The position numbers and the translations under genes were made by a program. DNA of 64,000 bases, from NCBI RefSeq assembly GCF_009765965.1, contig NZ_LMUL01000014.1, positions 849,685 to 913,684 on the forward strand, read 5' to 3'. The DNA comes from Caulobacter sp. S45 (lineage in GTDB: Bacteria; Pseudomonadota; Alphaproteobacteria; Caulobacterales; Caulobacteraceae). The notes beneath the pieces were generated by a model. The model saw only the letters and a list, made by a program, of their open reading frames with translations, searched no databases and was not told the origin of the DNA. Of this stretch, positions 42,866 through 52,350 are shown in pieces (position 1 is the stretch's first letter; the number at the start of each line of letters is the position of its first letter).

Positions 42866-44484
42866 CAATGCCCTGCTCCCGCCGGCGGCTTGGTCTTGCC
42901 CGGCCCTTGCATCAACAGCAGCAGCGGTAGGCATCCCAGGGTGATCAGCATCAGCACGTGGAAGGCGTCGATATAGGACAGCATGGCCGCCTGCTGGGTG
43001 AGCTTGCCATAGATTTGGCTGAGCGCCTGCTGCGGAGCGAACGCCGAGGGTTGGCCGTTGGCCTGCAAGGTCTGAGATATCTGGTTCAAGCCGTTGACGT
43101 AGCTGGGGTTCAGCGGGTTCAGGGTCTCGACGTAACGGGCCTGGTGGAACTGCTGGCGCTGGGCGGTCAGGGTCTGCACCATCGAAATCCCGATCGAGCC
43201 GCCGAGGTTTCGCATCACGTTCATCAAAGCCGAGGCCTGGTTGCTCTCCTCCGGCTTCAGCCCGACATAGGCGACCGCGGTGATCGGCACGAACATGAAC
43301 GGCAGGCCGACCGCCTGGATCATCCGCGCCTTGGCCGCCGCCGCGAAGGATATCTGGGTGTCCAGGTGGCTCATGTTCCACAGGGCGAAGGACTGGACGA
43401 TCAGCGAGAAGGCGATCAGCAGGCGCGGGTCGACCTTGTTGCCGAGGATGCCGGCCACCGGCATCATGATCATGATCGCCGCCCCGCCCGCCGTCAGCGC
43501 CAGCCCGGCGTCGGTGGCGGTGTAGCCCAGCACCTGCTGCAGTAGCTGGGGGATGAACTGGGTAGTGCCGAAGATCAGCAAGCCCACCACCATCAGCAGC
43601 AGCGAAGCCACCGCGAAATTGCGCTGGAAGAACAGCCTGATCTTCACCACCGGGTCCTTGCGGGTCAGCTCCCACGGGATGAAGGCGCAGAGCGACAGCA
43701 CGCAGACCACCGATGTGATCTGGATCACCGGGCTGGAGAACCAGTCCAGCCGCTGGCCCCGGTCCAGCGTGATCTCCAGCGCGCCCAGGAACAGGGCGGC
43801 CAGCCCAAACCCGCCGAAATCGAACTTCAATCCCGCCTTGGTCAGCTTCTTGCGCTGTTCGACCAAAGCCTTGGGCTCGTCCACGAAAAGATGGACCAGG
43901 ATCAGCGACAGGACGCCCACCGGGATGTTGATCAGAAACACCCAGTGCCAGTCGAAATTGTCGGTCAGCCAGCCGCCTAGTGTCGGCCCGATGGTCGGCC
44001 CCGCCACCACCACCACCCCGTAGGCGGCGAAGGCCAGCGAGCGCTTGGCCGGCGGGAAGGTGTCGACCAGCATCGACTGCTCCACCGGCGCCAGCCCGCC
44101 GCCGCCGATCCCCTGGAGGATGCGCGCCATGATCAGCACGGTCAGGTCCTGGGAGATGCCGCACAGGAACGAGGCGAAGGTGAACAGGAAGACCGAGAAC
44201 ATGTAGTAGCGCTTGCGCCCCACCACGTCGGCCAGCCAGCCGCTGATCGGCGTGATCGCCGCCTGGGCGACCAGGAAGGTGGTCAGCACCCAGGTGGCCT
44301 CGTCGTAGCTCGACCCCGTGGAGCCAGCGATATGGTCGAGCGCGACGTTGGCGATGGAGCTGTCCAGCGTCGTCATGAAGGTGGCGATCGAGATCACCGA
44401 CAGGATCGCCCAGGGATTGCGCCCCCCGGCGACCGAACGGGCGGGGGTCCAGCCGCCTGACGCCGCTGCGCCGGCCTCGGCCAC
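42865..44484 (-). CDS. MFS multidrug transporter, DHA2 family (EmrB-like)
   Basis: A 539-residue, 14-helix drug:H+ antiporter. ISIATFMTTLDSSIANVALDHIAG in helix 1 is the DHA2 motif D1, WLADVVGRKRYYMF motif A, ARILQGIGGGGLAPVEQSML motif B, and GPTIGPTLGGWLTDNFDWHWVFLINIPVG motif C typical of exporters. It pumps hydrophobic toxic compounds from the inner membrane to the EmrA channel. The GTG start is two bases after the emrA-like stop, and the C-terminus overlaps the outer membrane factor start, marking a tight operon with stoichiometric translation. Confidence 0.92.
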   Translation of the reverse strand: MAEAGAAASGGWTPARSVAGGRNPWAILSVISIATFMTTLDSSIANVALDHIAGSTGSSYDEATWVLTTFLVAQAAITPISGWLADVVGRKRYYMFSVFLFTFASFLCGISQDLTVLIMARILQGIGGGGLAPVEQSMLVDTFPPAKRSLAFAAYGVVVVAGPTIGPTLGGWLTDNFDWHWVFLINIPVGVLSLILVHLFVDEPKALVEQRKKLTKAGLKFDFGGFGLAALFLGALEITLDRGQRLDWFSSPVIQITSVVCVLSLCAFIPWELTRKDPVVKIRLFFQRNFAVASLLLMVVGLLIFGTTQFIPQLLQQVLGYTATDAGLALTAGGAAIMIMMPVAGILGNKVDPRLLIAFSLIVQSFALWNMSHLDTQISFAAAAKARMIQAVGLPFMFVPITAVAYVGLKPEESNQASALMNVMRNLGGSIGISMVQTLTAQRQQFHQARYVETLNPLNPSYVNGLNQISQTLQANGQPSAFAPQQALSQIYGKLTQQAAMLSYIDAFHVLMLITLGCLPLLLLMQGPGKTKPPAGAGH

Positions 44485-44486
44485 GC

Positions 44487-45707
44487 CTAGCGGACCCGGA
44501 CCTTGGGATCGACCGACAGGCCGGGTCCAAGAGGGCAGTCGCGCGGGAAGCTGTCGATCAGAATCTTGACCGGCACCCGCTGCACCACCTTGACGAAGTT
44601 GCCGGTGGCGTTCTCGGGCGGAAGCAGGCCGAAGGCCTGGCCGGAACCGCGTTGGATGGAGTCCACATGGCCGGTGATCCGGGCGCGCGGACAGGCATCC
44701 ACCTTGATCGCCACCGACTGTCCGGCCCGCATCAGGTCGAGCTGGGTCTCCTTGAAGTTGGCGGTGACCCAGATTCGCAGGGGCACGATGGCCATGATCT
44801 GCGCGCCCGCGTTCAGGTAGTTGCCAACCTGCACCGAGCTCTGGGCCACCGTGCCGTTCACCGAGGCCTCGACGCCGGTGTAGCTGAGGTTCAACTGGGC
44901 CGAGCGGATGGTCGCCTCGGCGTTCTTCTTCTGCGCCTGCCCGGCGGCGATCTGGGCCATAGCCGTCTTGCCCTGGGCCAGGGCGGCCCGGATCTGGCTC
45001 TGTGCGCCCTGAGCCTGACGCGCGGCGGCGTCGCGCTGGGCGGCGGTGCTGTGGGCCTGGGCCTCGGACTGGTCGAGCTGCTGCTGCGATACGGCCGAGG
45101 CGTTCACGCCTTTCAGCGTCAGGTAACGGGTGTAGTCGCGCGCCGCATTGGTGGCCTGGGCCTGATCGCCGGTCACCATGGCCAGGTTCTGCGCATAGGT
45201 GGCCTGGGCGGTCTTCACCTGGGCGTCGGCCTGGGCGAGCTGGGCCTGGGCCTGGGCGATCTGGGCGTCAGCCTGGGCGTCGCTGGCGCGCGCCTGGTCG
45301 AGGCTGGCCTCCTGGTCGCGCGGATCGATCTCGATCAACTTCTGGCCGACGCGGACGATCTGGTTGTCGTCCACCAGCACCTTGCTCACGCGACCGGAGA
45401 TACGCGGCGCGACGCGGACGATATGGGTGTCGATGAAGGCGTCGTCGGTCGACTGGAAATTGCGGGCGTGCAGCCAATAGAGGAAGATCAGGACGATCAG
45501 CGCGATCCCGACCACGATCAGGACGACCAAGGTCACCGGACGCTGAAGCAGCCCTTTTTTCGGCTTCTCCTTATCGTCCTTATGCTCGCCGCCCTTATCG
45601 TCGCCACCCTTGTCCGAGCCCTCGCCCGAAGCGTTGGCGTCGTAGCTTCGCGGGTCCTTGGGGCCCGCGTCGGCGTCGTCGCCTTTGGCCTTGTCGTCCG
45701 TCGCCAT
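44487..45707 (-). CDS. HlyD/EmrA family periplasmic adaptor
   Basis: A 406-residue adaptor. The cytoplasmic N-terminus (about 50 residues) is Asp/Lys/Gly-rich, followed by one transmembrane helix VTLVVLIVVGIALIVLIFLYWLHA. RNFQSTDDAFIDTHIVRVAPRISGRVSKVLVDDNQIVRVGQKL is the EmrA lipoyl half-motif; a long coiled-coil hairpin rich in AQAQAQLAQAD repeats spans about residues 130-270, then LSYTGVEASVNGTVAQSSVQVGNYL restores the lipoyl domain. ATG 45707 with GGGGGCGG upstream is preferred to GTG 45728. First gene of the emrAB-like operon; no regulator gene adjoins. Confidence 0.91.
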   Translation of the reverse strand: MATDDKAKGDDADAGPKDPRSYDANASGEGSDKGGDDKGGEHKDDKEKPKKGLLQRPVTLVVLIVVGIALIVLIFLYWLHARNFQSTDDAFIDTHIVRVAPRISGRVSKVLVDDNQIVRVGQKLIEIDPRDQEASLDQARASDAQADAQIAQAQAQLAQADAQVKTAQATYAQNLAMVTGDQAQATNAARDYTRYLTLKGVNASAVSQQQLDQSEAQAHSTAAQRDAAARQAQGAQSQIRAALAQGKTAMAQIAAGQAQKKNAEATIRSAQLNLSYTGVEASVNGTVAQSSVQVGNYLNAGAQIMAIVPLRIWVTANFKETQLDLMRAGQSVAIKVDACPRARITGHVDSIQRGSGQAFGLLPPENATGNFVKVVQRVPVKILIDSFPRDCPLGPGLSVDPKVRVR

Positions 45708-45856
45708 CCGCCCCCGTCGCGCAGACACGCGCCGATCCAGCGGAAGGCCGTTCGACGTCTTGCTGGCGACTGAACGTTATGTCAGCGCTGGCGTTCCCAG
45801 GCCGCCGCATTTCAGCCCACCGACGCCGACACCGGTCTCCGAACGGCCCAGCGCCT

Positions 45857-46279
45857 TCAGCCGTTGTCGGACATGGCCGTCATGGTCGTGACGTCCATCC
45901 ACATCACTTCCCAGATGTGGCCGTCCATGTCCTCGAAGCTGCGGCCGTACATGAAGTCATACTGCTGCTTGGGACACGGATCGAGCTTGCCGCCCGCCGC
46001 GTCCGCCTTGGCGACCAGGGCGTCGACCTCCTCGCGGGTCTCGACCGAGATGCAGATCAGCACCTCGCTGCTGGTCCTGGCGTCGACGATCGTCTTGGGG
46101 GTGAACTCGCGGTACTTGTCATGGGTCAGCAGCATGACGTGGATGATATCGGAAAAGACGATGCACGACGCGGTGTCATCACTGAATTGTGGGTTCTTCG
46201 ACGCGCCCAGGGCCTCGTAAAAGGCGGTCGCGCGGCCGAGGTCCACGACGGGCAGGTTCACGAATATCAGATTGGACAT
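45857..46279 (-). CDS. VOC family (glyoxalase/bleomycin resistance fold) protein
   Basis: A 140-residue single VOC domain. MSNLIFVNLPVVDLGRATAFYEALGASKNPQFSDD begins the first beta-alpha-beta-beta-beta unit; MYGRSFEDMDGHIWEVMWMD ends the second with the usual metal-ligand Glu. The form is that of the PhnB/YdcC-type lactoylglutathione-lyase relatives of unknown substrate. GGAGGAAACGGAA stands directly before ATG 46279, fixing the start. It is transcribed leftward from a spacer of 141 bases shared with the nitronate monooxygenase gene. Confidence 0.85.
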   Translation of the reverse strand: MSNLIFVNLPVVDLGRATAFYEALGASKNPQFSDDTASCIVFSDIIHVMLLTHDKYREFTPKTIVDARTSSEVLICISVETREEVDALVAKADAAGGKLDPCPKQQYDFMYGRSFEDMDGHIWEVMWMDVTTMTAMSDNG

Positions 46280-46420
46280 TTCCGTTTCCTCCAAGCCTTG
46301 TTCAAGTAGAAGATCACACTAGGACCAAGCCTACAGCCGGACGATGACAAGCGTTAACCACGCGTCGAACGGATCGAAGAACGTGATACGCGCCCAGGCC
46401 GCCCAACAGGAACGCTGTCG

Positions 46421-47488
46421 ATGAACGCCTTTCTACAGCGTCTGGCCATCGAGTCGCCGATCGTGCAGGCGCCGATGGCCGGTACGTCCACCCCGGCCTT
46501 GGCGGCCGCCGTGTGCGAGGCCGGCGCGCTGGGCTCCATCGCGCTGGGCGCGACCAACGCCGAAGGTGGAAGGACCATGATCGAGGCGGTTCGGGTGGCG
46601 ACCGATCGGGCCTTCAACGTCAATCTGTTCTGCCACGCCCCGGCGACGCCCGATCCAGACCGTGAAGCCGCCTGGCTCGCCCGGCTGGCGCCCGCCTTCG
46701 CCGCGTTCGGCGTCAAGCCTCCGCCCGCGCTGCACGAGATCTATCGGAGCTTCGTCACCGACGACGCCATGCTCGCCATGCTGGTCGAGACCCGGCCGCG
46801 CGTGGTCAGTTTCCACTTCGGCCTGCCGTCGCCCGAACGCATCGCCGCCCTGCGTGGGGCCGGCGCCCTTCTCCTCGCGTCCGCCACCAGCCTGGACGAG
46901 GCCCAATCCGCCGTCCGCGCGGGCGTGGACGCGATCGTCGCCCAGGGCTTCGAAGCCGGAGGGCACAGAGGCGTGTTCGATCCCGCCGCCCCCGACGACC
47001 GGCTCGGAACCTTCGCGCTCACCCGTCTGCTGGTGAAGGCTTTGGACGTGCCGGTCATCGCCGCCGGCGGGATCATGGATGGCGCGGGGATCGCCGCCGT
47101 CTTGGCGCTCGGCGCGAGCGCGGCCCAGCTTGGCACCGCCTTCGTCGGCTGCCCGGAATCCGGCGCGGACGCCGCCTATCGCGCGGCCCTGTTCGGTCCT
47201 GGCGCTCGGCATACGACCATGACCTCGGCGATCTCCGGCCGGCCGGCGCGTTGTCTGGCGAATCGGATCACAGCCCTGGGCGAAACCCTGCGCGATACGC
47301 CCACTCCCGCCTATCCGATCGCCTATGACGCCGGAAAGGCGCTGAACGCCGCTGCGAAAGCCAAGGGCGACGGCGAGTACGGCGCACAGTGGGCCGGCCA
47401 GGGCGCGCCGCTCGCACGGTCCCTGCCCGCAGCGGAACTTGTCGTCGTGCTAGGCGCCGAGACGACGGCGGCCCTGTCCAAGATCTGA
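46421..47488 (+). CDS. Nitronate monooxygenase family FMN enzyme
   Basis: A 355-residue TIM-barrel flavoenzyme. [33 protein letters not shown] is the family start, FNVNLFCH and [12 protein letters not shown] contribute to the FMN site, and [15 protein letters not shown] with the catalytic His and [33 protein letters not shown] give the phosphate-binding signature. It oxidises alkyl nitronates such as propionate 3-nitronate with O2, detoxifying plant nitro-toxins, though many relatives have unknown substrates. It stands as a single gene before the Kef-type antiporter gene. Confidence 0.9.
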   Translation: MNAFLQRLAIESPIVQAPMAGTSTPALAAAVCEAGALGSIALGATNAEGGRTMIEAVRVATDRAFNVNLFCHAPATPDPDREAAWLARLAPAFAAFGVKPPPALHEIYRSFVTDDAMLAMLVETRPRVVSFHFGLPSPERIAALRGAGALLLASATSLDEAQSAVRAGVDAIVAQGFEAGGHRGVFDPAAPDDRLGTFALTRLLVKALDVPVIAAGGIMDGAGIAAVLALGASAAQLGTAFVGCPESGADAAYRAALFGPGARHTTMTSAISGRPARCLANRITALGETLRDTPTPAYPIAYDAGKALNAAAKAKGDGEYGAQWAGQGAPLARSLPAAELVVVLGAETTAALSKI

Positions 47489-47560
47489 GGCGCGGCGGCG
47501 GACGCCCAGTTCGCCCCCGCCGAGTTGGCCCACGCGGCCATCCATGCGAGCTTGGCCTTC

Positions 47561-49318
47561 ATGCTCGTCACCCTCGTCGCCCTGTTGGCCGCAGCGGTGC
47601 TGCTCGTGTCCCTGTCCAGGCGGCTAGGGGTCGGCAGCATCCTAGGCTACCTGCTGGCGGGCGTGCTGATCGGGCCGTCGGGACTGAGGGTCGTCACCGA
47701 CGTCGACAGCATTTCCGAGATCAGCGAGCTCGGCGTGCTGATGCTGCTGTTCATCATCGGCCTCGAACTGCGCCTGCCGCGCATCTGGGCCATGCGCCGC
47801 GCCGTGTTCGGCCTGGGCGGGGCGCAGATGGCTGTAACCGGCGCCGTGTTGACGCTGATCGCGCACGCGGCCGGCGCGCCTTGGAACGCAGCGTTGATCC
47901 TGGGCGCGGGCCTCGCACTGTCGTCCACCGCCATCGTCCTGCCGATGCTGGGCGAGCGCCAGCTGCTGTCGCTGATGTCGGGGCGCGACGCCTTCGCTGT
48001 GCTGCTGTTCCAAGACATCGCCTCGGTGCCGCTGGTGGCGCTGACGCCCCTGCTCGCCGGCCAGCACAGCCATGGGCCGATCTGGCTGGCCGTGCTGAAG
48101 GCCGCGGGCGGCGTGGCGGTGATCCTGGTCGGCGGACGCTTCGTGCTACGCCCGGTGTTCGCCGCCATCGGCGGGGCCAAGACGCGGGAGCTGTTCACCG
48201 CCACCGCCCTGCTGGTGGTCACCGGCGCGGCGGCGATCGCGGGCGCGGCGGGCCTGCCGCTGTCGCTGGGCGCCTTCGCCGCCGGGGTGATCTTGGCGGA
48301 GAGCGAATATCGCCATGAACTGCAGGCCGACGTGGAGCCGTTCGAGGGCCTGCTGCTCGGCTTTTTCTTCATGTCGGTAGGGATGTCGGCCAATATCGGC
48401 CTGGCGATCCGCGAGCCGGTCAACATCCTGATCGGCGTGGTGGTGCTGCTGACGGTGAAGATCGTCATCGCCTTCGGGCTCGGCCGCATCCGGGGTCAGA
48501 TCATGCCGACGGCGGTGCGCTTCGCCCTCGCCCTGCCCCAGGGCAGTGAGTTCGGCTTCGTGCTGTTCGGCGCGGCGGTGGGGGTGGGCGCGCTCGGCCA
48601 TCCGACGGCGGATCGGACCACCCTGGTGGTGGCGCTGTCGATGCTGATCAGCCCGGTGCTGTTCGCCCTGTCGGAGCGCTTCCTGATCCCCGGCCTGCTG
48701 AAGAAGACGCCCAAGCAAACGACGGACGTGCGCAACGTCGCGCCGGCGCCGGTGGTGATCTGCGGCTTCGGCCGCTTCGGGCAGATCGTGGGGCGGGTGC
48801 TGGTGGCGCGCGGGATCGCCTTCAACGCCCTGGACGCGGAGGCCGAAAACATCGATCTGGTGCGCCGCTTCGGCCACATCGCCTACTATGGCGACGCCAC
48901 GCGGCTCGACCTGCTGCGTGCGGTGGGGGCCGACACCGCCAAGGTGATCGTGCTGGCCCTGCCCGATCCCGCCCAGGTGCTCAAGATCGCCGAACTGGCC
49001 CGCGAGCACTTCCCTCAGGCCAAGGTGCTGGCCCGCGCCCGCAACCGGCGCCACGCCCACCTGCTGATGGACCTGGGCGTCAACGCCCTGGTGCGCGAGA
49101 CCTTCTTCTCCAGCCTACGGCTAACGGAACTGGTGCTCCGCAGCCTCGACTTCAGCGAGGCCGAGGCGCGCCGGACGGTGGCCACGTTCCGCGAACGGGA
49201 CGAACAGATGCTGATCAACCAGCACGCCTTCTACGACGACGAGAAGCAATTGATGCAGACGGCGACCCAGGCGGCGGACGAGCTGCGGGCCCTGTTCGAG
49301 GCCGATACATCGACCTGA
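47561..49318 (+). CDS. Monovalent cation:proton antiporter-2 (CPA2), KefB/YbaL type with TrkA-N domain
   Basis: About 585 residues. The membrane half has 12-13 helices with GSILGYLLAGVLIGPSGL, SELGVLMLLFIIGLELRLPRIW, ALSSTAIVLPMLGERQLLS, FAVLLFQDIASVPLVAL with the ion-binding Gln-Asp, and SLGAFAAGVILAESEYRHEL. The cytosolic half from about residue 400 is a TrkA-N (RCK) NAD-binding domain: VVICGFGRFGQIVGRVLVARG and YYGDATRLDLLRAVGA. It exports K+ in exchange for protons and is probably gated by nucleotides or thiol adducts. ATG 47561 is chosen; an in-frame TTG at 47525 would add 12 residues. Confidence 0.9.
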   Translation: MLVTLVALLAAAVLLVSLSRRLGVGSILGYLLAGVLIGPSGLRVVTDVDSISEISELGVLMLLFIIGLELRLPRIWAMRRAVFGLGGAQMAVTGAVLTLIAHAAGAPWNAALILGAGLALSSTAIVLPMLGERQLLSLMSGRDAFAVLLFQDIASVPLVALTPLLAGQHSHGPIWLAVLKAAGGVAVILVGGRFVLRPVFAAIGGAKTRELFTATALLVVTGAAAIAGAAGLPLSLGAFAAGVILAESEYRHELQADVEPFEGLLLGFFFMSVGMSANIGLAIREPVNILIGVVVLLTVKIVIAFGLGRIRGQIMPTAVRFALALPQGSEFGFVLFGAAVGVGALGHPTADRTTLVVALSMLISPVLFALSERFLIPGLLKKTPKQTTDVRNVAPAPVVICGFGRFGQIVGRVLVARGIAFNALDAEAENIDLVRRFGHIAYYGDATRLDLLRAVGADTAKVIVLALPDPAQVLKIAELAREHFPQAKVLARARNRRHAHLLMDLGVNALVRETFFSSLRLTELVLRSLDFSEAEARRTVATFRERDEQMLINQHAFYDDEKQLMQTATQAADELRALFEADTST

Positions 49319-49401
49319 CACGGCCGATACCTGAGCTCGTAACATCCGCTTCACCCCTGCGCCCGTAGCTGGCGGTGTCGGCAGCCGAGCGGGAATGACG
49401 A

Positions 49402-50082
49402 ATGGGTGAGCTTCTCAGGACGACGCGACGCGGGCTGTTGGGCGCGGGCCTTTGCGTGCTGACACCCGCCTGGGCGCTCGCCCAATCCAACGGGACGGGG
49501 GCCACCGGCATGACGGGGCGCCGGCTGAGCTTCGACATCTGGCGCAACCGCCAGAACATCGGCAGGCACACGGTGGAGTTCCGGGGCGGCGATCAGGACC
49601 TCGTCGTCGCCGTCGAGGCGCTCATGCTGGTCAAGCTCGGGCCGATCCCGGTGTTCCACTATCACCACCAGGCGACGGAGACCTGGCGTGGCGGCCGTTT
49701 CGCCCGCCTGGAGACCAGCACCGTGGCCAACGGCAAGCACGACCAGGTCACAGCGATCCGCACCGCGAGCGGAGTGAGCATCTCTACTGGCGCGGGCCGC
49801 ACCGTGACCGCCTCGGCCGACACGCACCCCCTGACGCACTGGAACGCAGCCGTGCTCGAAGCGCCCCTGTTCAACCCCCAGACCGGCGCCCTGATCCACG
49901 AGCGGGTCTCGCGCAGCGATGGACACGTCGAGCTGGCCGATGGCCGGGCGGTCGCGGCCACGCGCTACGCGCTCGACGGCGATGCGGAGCTGGTGGACTG
50001 GTACGACGCCCAGGGCGTGTGGACCGCGCTACGCGGCAAGGCGCCGGACGGCTCCTACCTGGAATATCGCCGCTCGGCCTGA
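49402..50082 (+). CDS. DUF6134-type exported protein
   Basis: A 226-residue exported beta-rich protein. A Tat-like leader, LRTTRRGLLGAGLCVLTPAWALAQ, is cleaved near residue 29. The mature part starts RLSFDIWRNRQNIGRHTVEFRGGDQDLVV and continues with VFHYHHQATETWRGGRFARLETSTVANGK, TASADTHPLTHWN and VDWYDAQGVWTALRGKAPDGSYLEY, the pattern of DUF6134 proteins. Their function is unknown, but the fold resembles lipid-binding or lipase-foldase-like beta-sandwiches. The 3' end overlaps the convergent DUF1365 gene by 28 bases. Placement at the border of the lipid-modifying genes suggests a periplasmic part in that system. Confidence 0.75.
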   Translation: MGELLRTTRRGLLGAGLCVLTPAWALAQSNGTGATGMTGRRLSFDIWRNRQNIGRHTVEFRGGDQDLVVAVEALMLVKLGPIPVFHYHHQATETWRGGRFARLETSTVANGKHDQVTAIRTASGVSISTGAGRTVTASADTHPLTHWNAAVLEAPLFNPQTGALIHERVSRSDGHVELADGRAVAATRYALDGDAELVDWYDAQGVWTALRGKAPDGSYLEYRRSA

Positions 50083-50864
50083 ACCGGCTCGGCCACGCCC
50101 AGGCTGACGGGCGCCTCGGGCGCGGGCGGCCCAGCCCGCAGGCCGATACCCTTCAGCAGGATTTTCACGCCTTCCCAATGGATGACCGCGATCACCTTCA
50201 GGGTGAGCAGGGGATGGGCCAGCCAGGCCTTCACCAGCTCGCGATCCGAGAGTTCACGACGGCGGCCGAAGAAGTTGGCGGTCAGGATCAGGCCCTCGGC
50301 GTCGACCGCGTCGATCACCACGCTGAGCTTGTCGCCCGGCGGCTGGATGCGGAAATCGTAGCGCAACGCCATGTCCAGGAAGGGCGAGACGTGCAGCCGT
50401 TTCTCGGCGCTCTGGCGGATCGTCCCCGAGGCGCCCGCGACAGCCGGGATCAGATAGCTGTGCCGCTCGCCGAAGGTGGAGCTGACTTCGTAGAGGATGG
50501 CGTGAAGTTCGCCGTTGTGCCGATAGCAGAAGTAGATGCTGAGCGGGTTGAACACATAGCCCAGCATGCGCGGCAGGCAGAGCAGCCGGATCGGGCCGCC
50601 GCCGATCGACAGCCCCGCCGCATCCAGATGGCCCTCGACCTGGGTGCGAAGCGGCGTCGGCGACCCATCGCCGTAGTCGCGGGGGTGGAAACTCAGCAGG
50701 TTGAAGCGGTTCAGCGAGAACCAGCGCAGCCGCCTCGCCAGAGCCGGCGCCTCGTCCAGGTCCAGCAGCAGCATGAACATGCGATAGCGCAGCGCGTGCC
50801 GCCGAGGCCGCAGCCGCGCATGTCCGACCTGGCCGACATAGAGGGCCGAGGCCGGCGCGTTCAC
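50055..50864 (-). CDS. DUF1365 domain-containing protein
   Basis: A 269-residue cytoplasmic protein of the DUF1365 family. Features are ASALYVGQVGHARLRPRRHALRYRMFMLLLDLDE at the start, FNLLSFHPRDYGDG, CLPRMLGYVFNPLSIYFCYRHNGELHAILYEVSSTFGERHSYL in the middle and KRLHVSPFLDMALRYDFRI, the most conserved block. The biochemical role is not proved; it always travels with FAD amine-oxidase-like proteins and cyclopropane-synthase-like methyltransferases, and in Rhodobacter it belongs to the singlet-oxygen regulon. GTG 50864 overlaps the stop of the FAD protein gene (GTGA), showing coupled translation. Confidence 0.86.
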   Translation of the reverse strand: MNAPASALYVGQVGHARLRPRRHALRYRMFMLLLDLDEAPALARRLRWFSLNRFNLLSFHPRDYGDGSPTPLRTQVEGHLDAAGLSIGGGPIRLLCLPRMLGYVFNPLSIYFCYRHNGELHAILYEVSSTFGERHSYLIPAVAGASGTIRQSAEKRLHVSPFLDMALRYDFRIQPPGDKLSVVIDAVDAEGLILTANFFGRRRELSDRELVKAWLAHPLLTLKVIAVIHWEGVKILLKGIGLRAGPPAPEAPVSLGVAEPVQAERRYSR

Positions 50865-52219
50865 GCCGTCAGTTCCTGCATCTGGGCCAGAACAGGCTCC
50901 AGATGGATGCGCCCGGACTCGTCGGCGACCCGCCACGGCCGGCGCACGCCGCCCAGTTGCTCGGCCACCGCCAGCCCGGACTGCAGGCCGTCCTCGTGGA
51001 ACCCAGCCCCGAAGTGGGCGCCGCAGAACCAGACGCCGCCGTGGCCCTGCAGCGACCAGAGCCGCTTCTGCGCATCCAGCGCCGCGGTGTCGAACAGGGG
51101 ATGGTCGTAGTCGAAGCGGCCGAGCACGGTCTCGGGTCTGGGCGGGCGGCAGGGGTTGAGGGTGACGAACAGGTCGCGCTGCCTGGGCAGACCCTGGAGC
51201 TCGTTCATCCAGTAGGTGACGCAGAAACTGTCGGCGTCATCGCGCCGGCCGAGATGGTTCCAGGCCGACCAGGCCACGCGCCGGCGCGGCATCAGCGAGG
51301 GATCGGCGTGCAGCGCCGCCAGGTTCTGGCTGTAGCGGAAAGCGCCGAGCACCGTGCGCTCGTCCGAGCTGGGATCGCCGAGCATGCGCAGGGCCTGGTC
51401 GGCATGGGTGGCGATCACCACCCGGTCGTATCGTTCCTCGATCCCGTTCGCGTCGCGCACCAGCACGCCCGAAACCGTCCGGCGGATCTGGCTGACCGGC
51501 GCCTCAGTGCGGATGCGGCCGGTGAAGCCGCTGGCGAGCTTGCGGACATAGACGCGCGAGCCGCCCGCCACCGTGCGCCATTGCGGACGGCTGGTGAGCT
51601 TGAGCAGGCCGTGGTTCTCGAAGAAGCGGATCAGGGCCTGGGCGGGATAATCCCGCGCGGCCACCGCCGAGGTGGACCAGATGGCGCCGATCTGGGGCAG
51701 CAGGTGGTCGTCCTGGAAGGCCCGGCCGTAGCCGCCCTGGTCCAGCAGCTCGCCCAGGGTGATGAGGGCTGTGTCCGGCGCCGCCAGGATAGACGGCGCG
51801 GTGCGGTAGAAGCGCACCAGGTCCTTCATCATCGACCAGAACCGCGGCCGCAGCAGGTTCGCGGGCTGGGCCAGCATCGCCAGCGGGTGCTTGCTGCCGT
51901 ATTCCAGCGCCCCGTCGTCCAGCGATACGCCGAACGACATCTCGGCCGCCCTGGTCTCGACCCTGAGGTGGCGGAACATCGCGGTCAGGTTGGGATAGTT
52001 GGCCTCGTTGTAGACGATGAAGCCGGTGTCGACCGGGGTGGGTCCCTCGGCGCCGACGACATCGACGGTGTTGGCGTGACCGCCCAAACGCTGAGCCGCC
52101 TCGTAGATCGTGACCTCGTGGCGCTGGTCGAGCAGCCAGGCGCAGGATAGGCCCGAAATCCCCGATCCGATCACGGCGACCTTCAGCGGCGCAGGTCCTG
52201 GAGCATTCGCAGCCGCCAT
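50861..52219 (-). CDS. FAD-dependent amine-oxidase-like protein of the cyclopropane-fatty-acid cluster
   Basis: A 452-residue flavoprotein. LKVAVIGSGISGLSCAWLLDQRHEVTIYEAAQRLGGHANTV is the N-terminal Rossmann motif plus the RxGG loop; VDTGFIVYNEANYPNLTAMFRHLRVET is specific to this family; YDRVVIATHADQALRML is the second nucleotide-binding strand; and VWFCGAHFGAGFHEDGLQSGLAVAEQL closes the FAD site. Relatives accompany lipid methyltransferases and are thought to oxidise or desaturate fatty-acyl chains in the making of furan or related fatty acids. TTGGAGACGACA precedes the ATG. It is divergent from the hydrolase-led half of the locus. Confidence 0.88.
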   Translation of the reverse strand: MAAANAPGPAPLKVAVIGSGISGLSCAWLLDQRHEVTIYEAAQRLGGHANTVDVVGAEGPTPVDTGFIVYNEANYPNLTAMFRHLRVETRAAEMSFGVSLDDGALEYGSKHPLAMLAQPANLLRPRFWSMMKDLVRFYRTAPSILAAPDTALITLGELLDQGGYGRAFQDDHLLPQIGAIWSTSAVAARDYPAQALIRFFENHGLLKLTSRPQWRTVAGGSRVYVRKLASGFTGRIRTEAPVSQIRRTVSGVLVRDANGIEERYDRVVIATHADQALRMLGDPSSDERTVLGAFRYSQNLAALHADPSLMPRRRVAWSAWNHLGRRDDADSFCVTYWMNELQGLPRQRDLFVTLNPCRPPRPETVLGRFDYDHPLFDTAALDAQKRLWSLQGHGGVWFCGAHFGAGFHEDGLQSGLAVAEQLGGVRRPWRVADESGRIHLEPVLAQMQELTA

Positions 52220-52350
52220 TGTCGTCTCCAAGTCACGGCGGCTCAGTCCCGCCTTAAAGCGATATACGAAAGCAGCGGAAATCCAGATGCGGAGTTCATC
52301 CACATGGACGTTCCGCGCGTAACTGCATTTCGAAGCGAGAGACTTGCTGC

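Noticed and set aside
41300-44530. An apparent 1076-residue protein covering the DHA2 pump and the outer membrane factor
   Set aside because: The upstream part is a wrong-frame reading of the pump gene. The lipoprotein leader at ATG 42865 marks the true start, overlapping the pump stop.
52220-52350. An ECF-type promoter (GGAAC with a downstream CGTT-like box) between the two halves of the lipid locus
   Set aside because: A GGAAC exists on the minus strand near 52313 but no suitable -10 lies 16-17 bases away, and no matching motif stands before the sigma gene, so it was not annotated.
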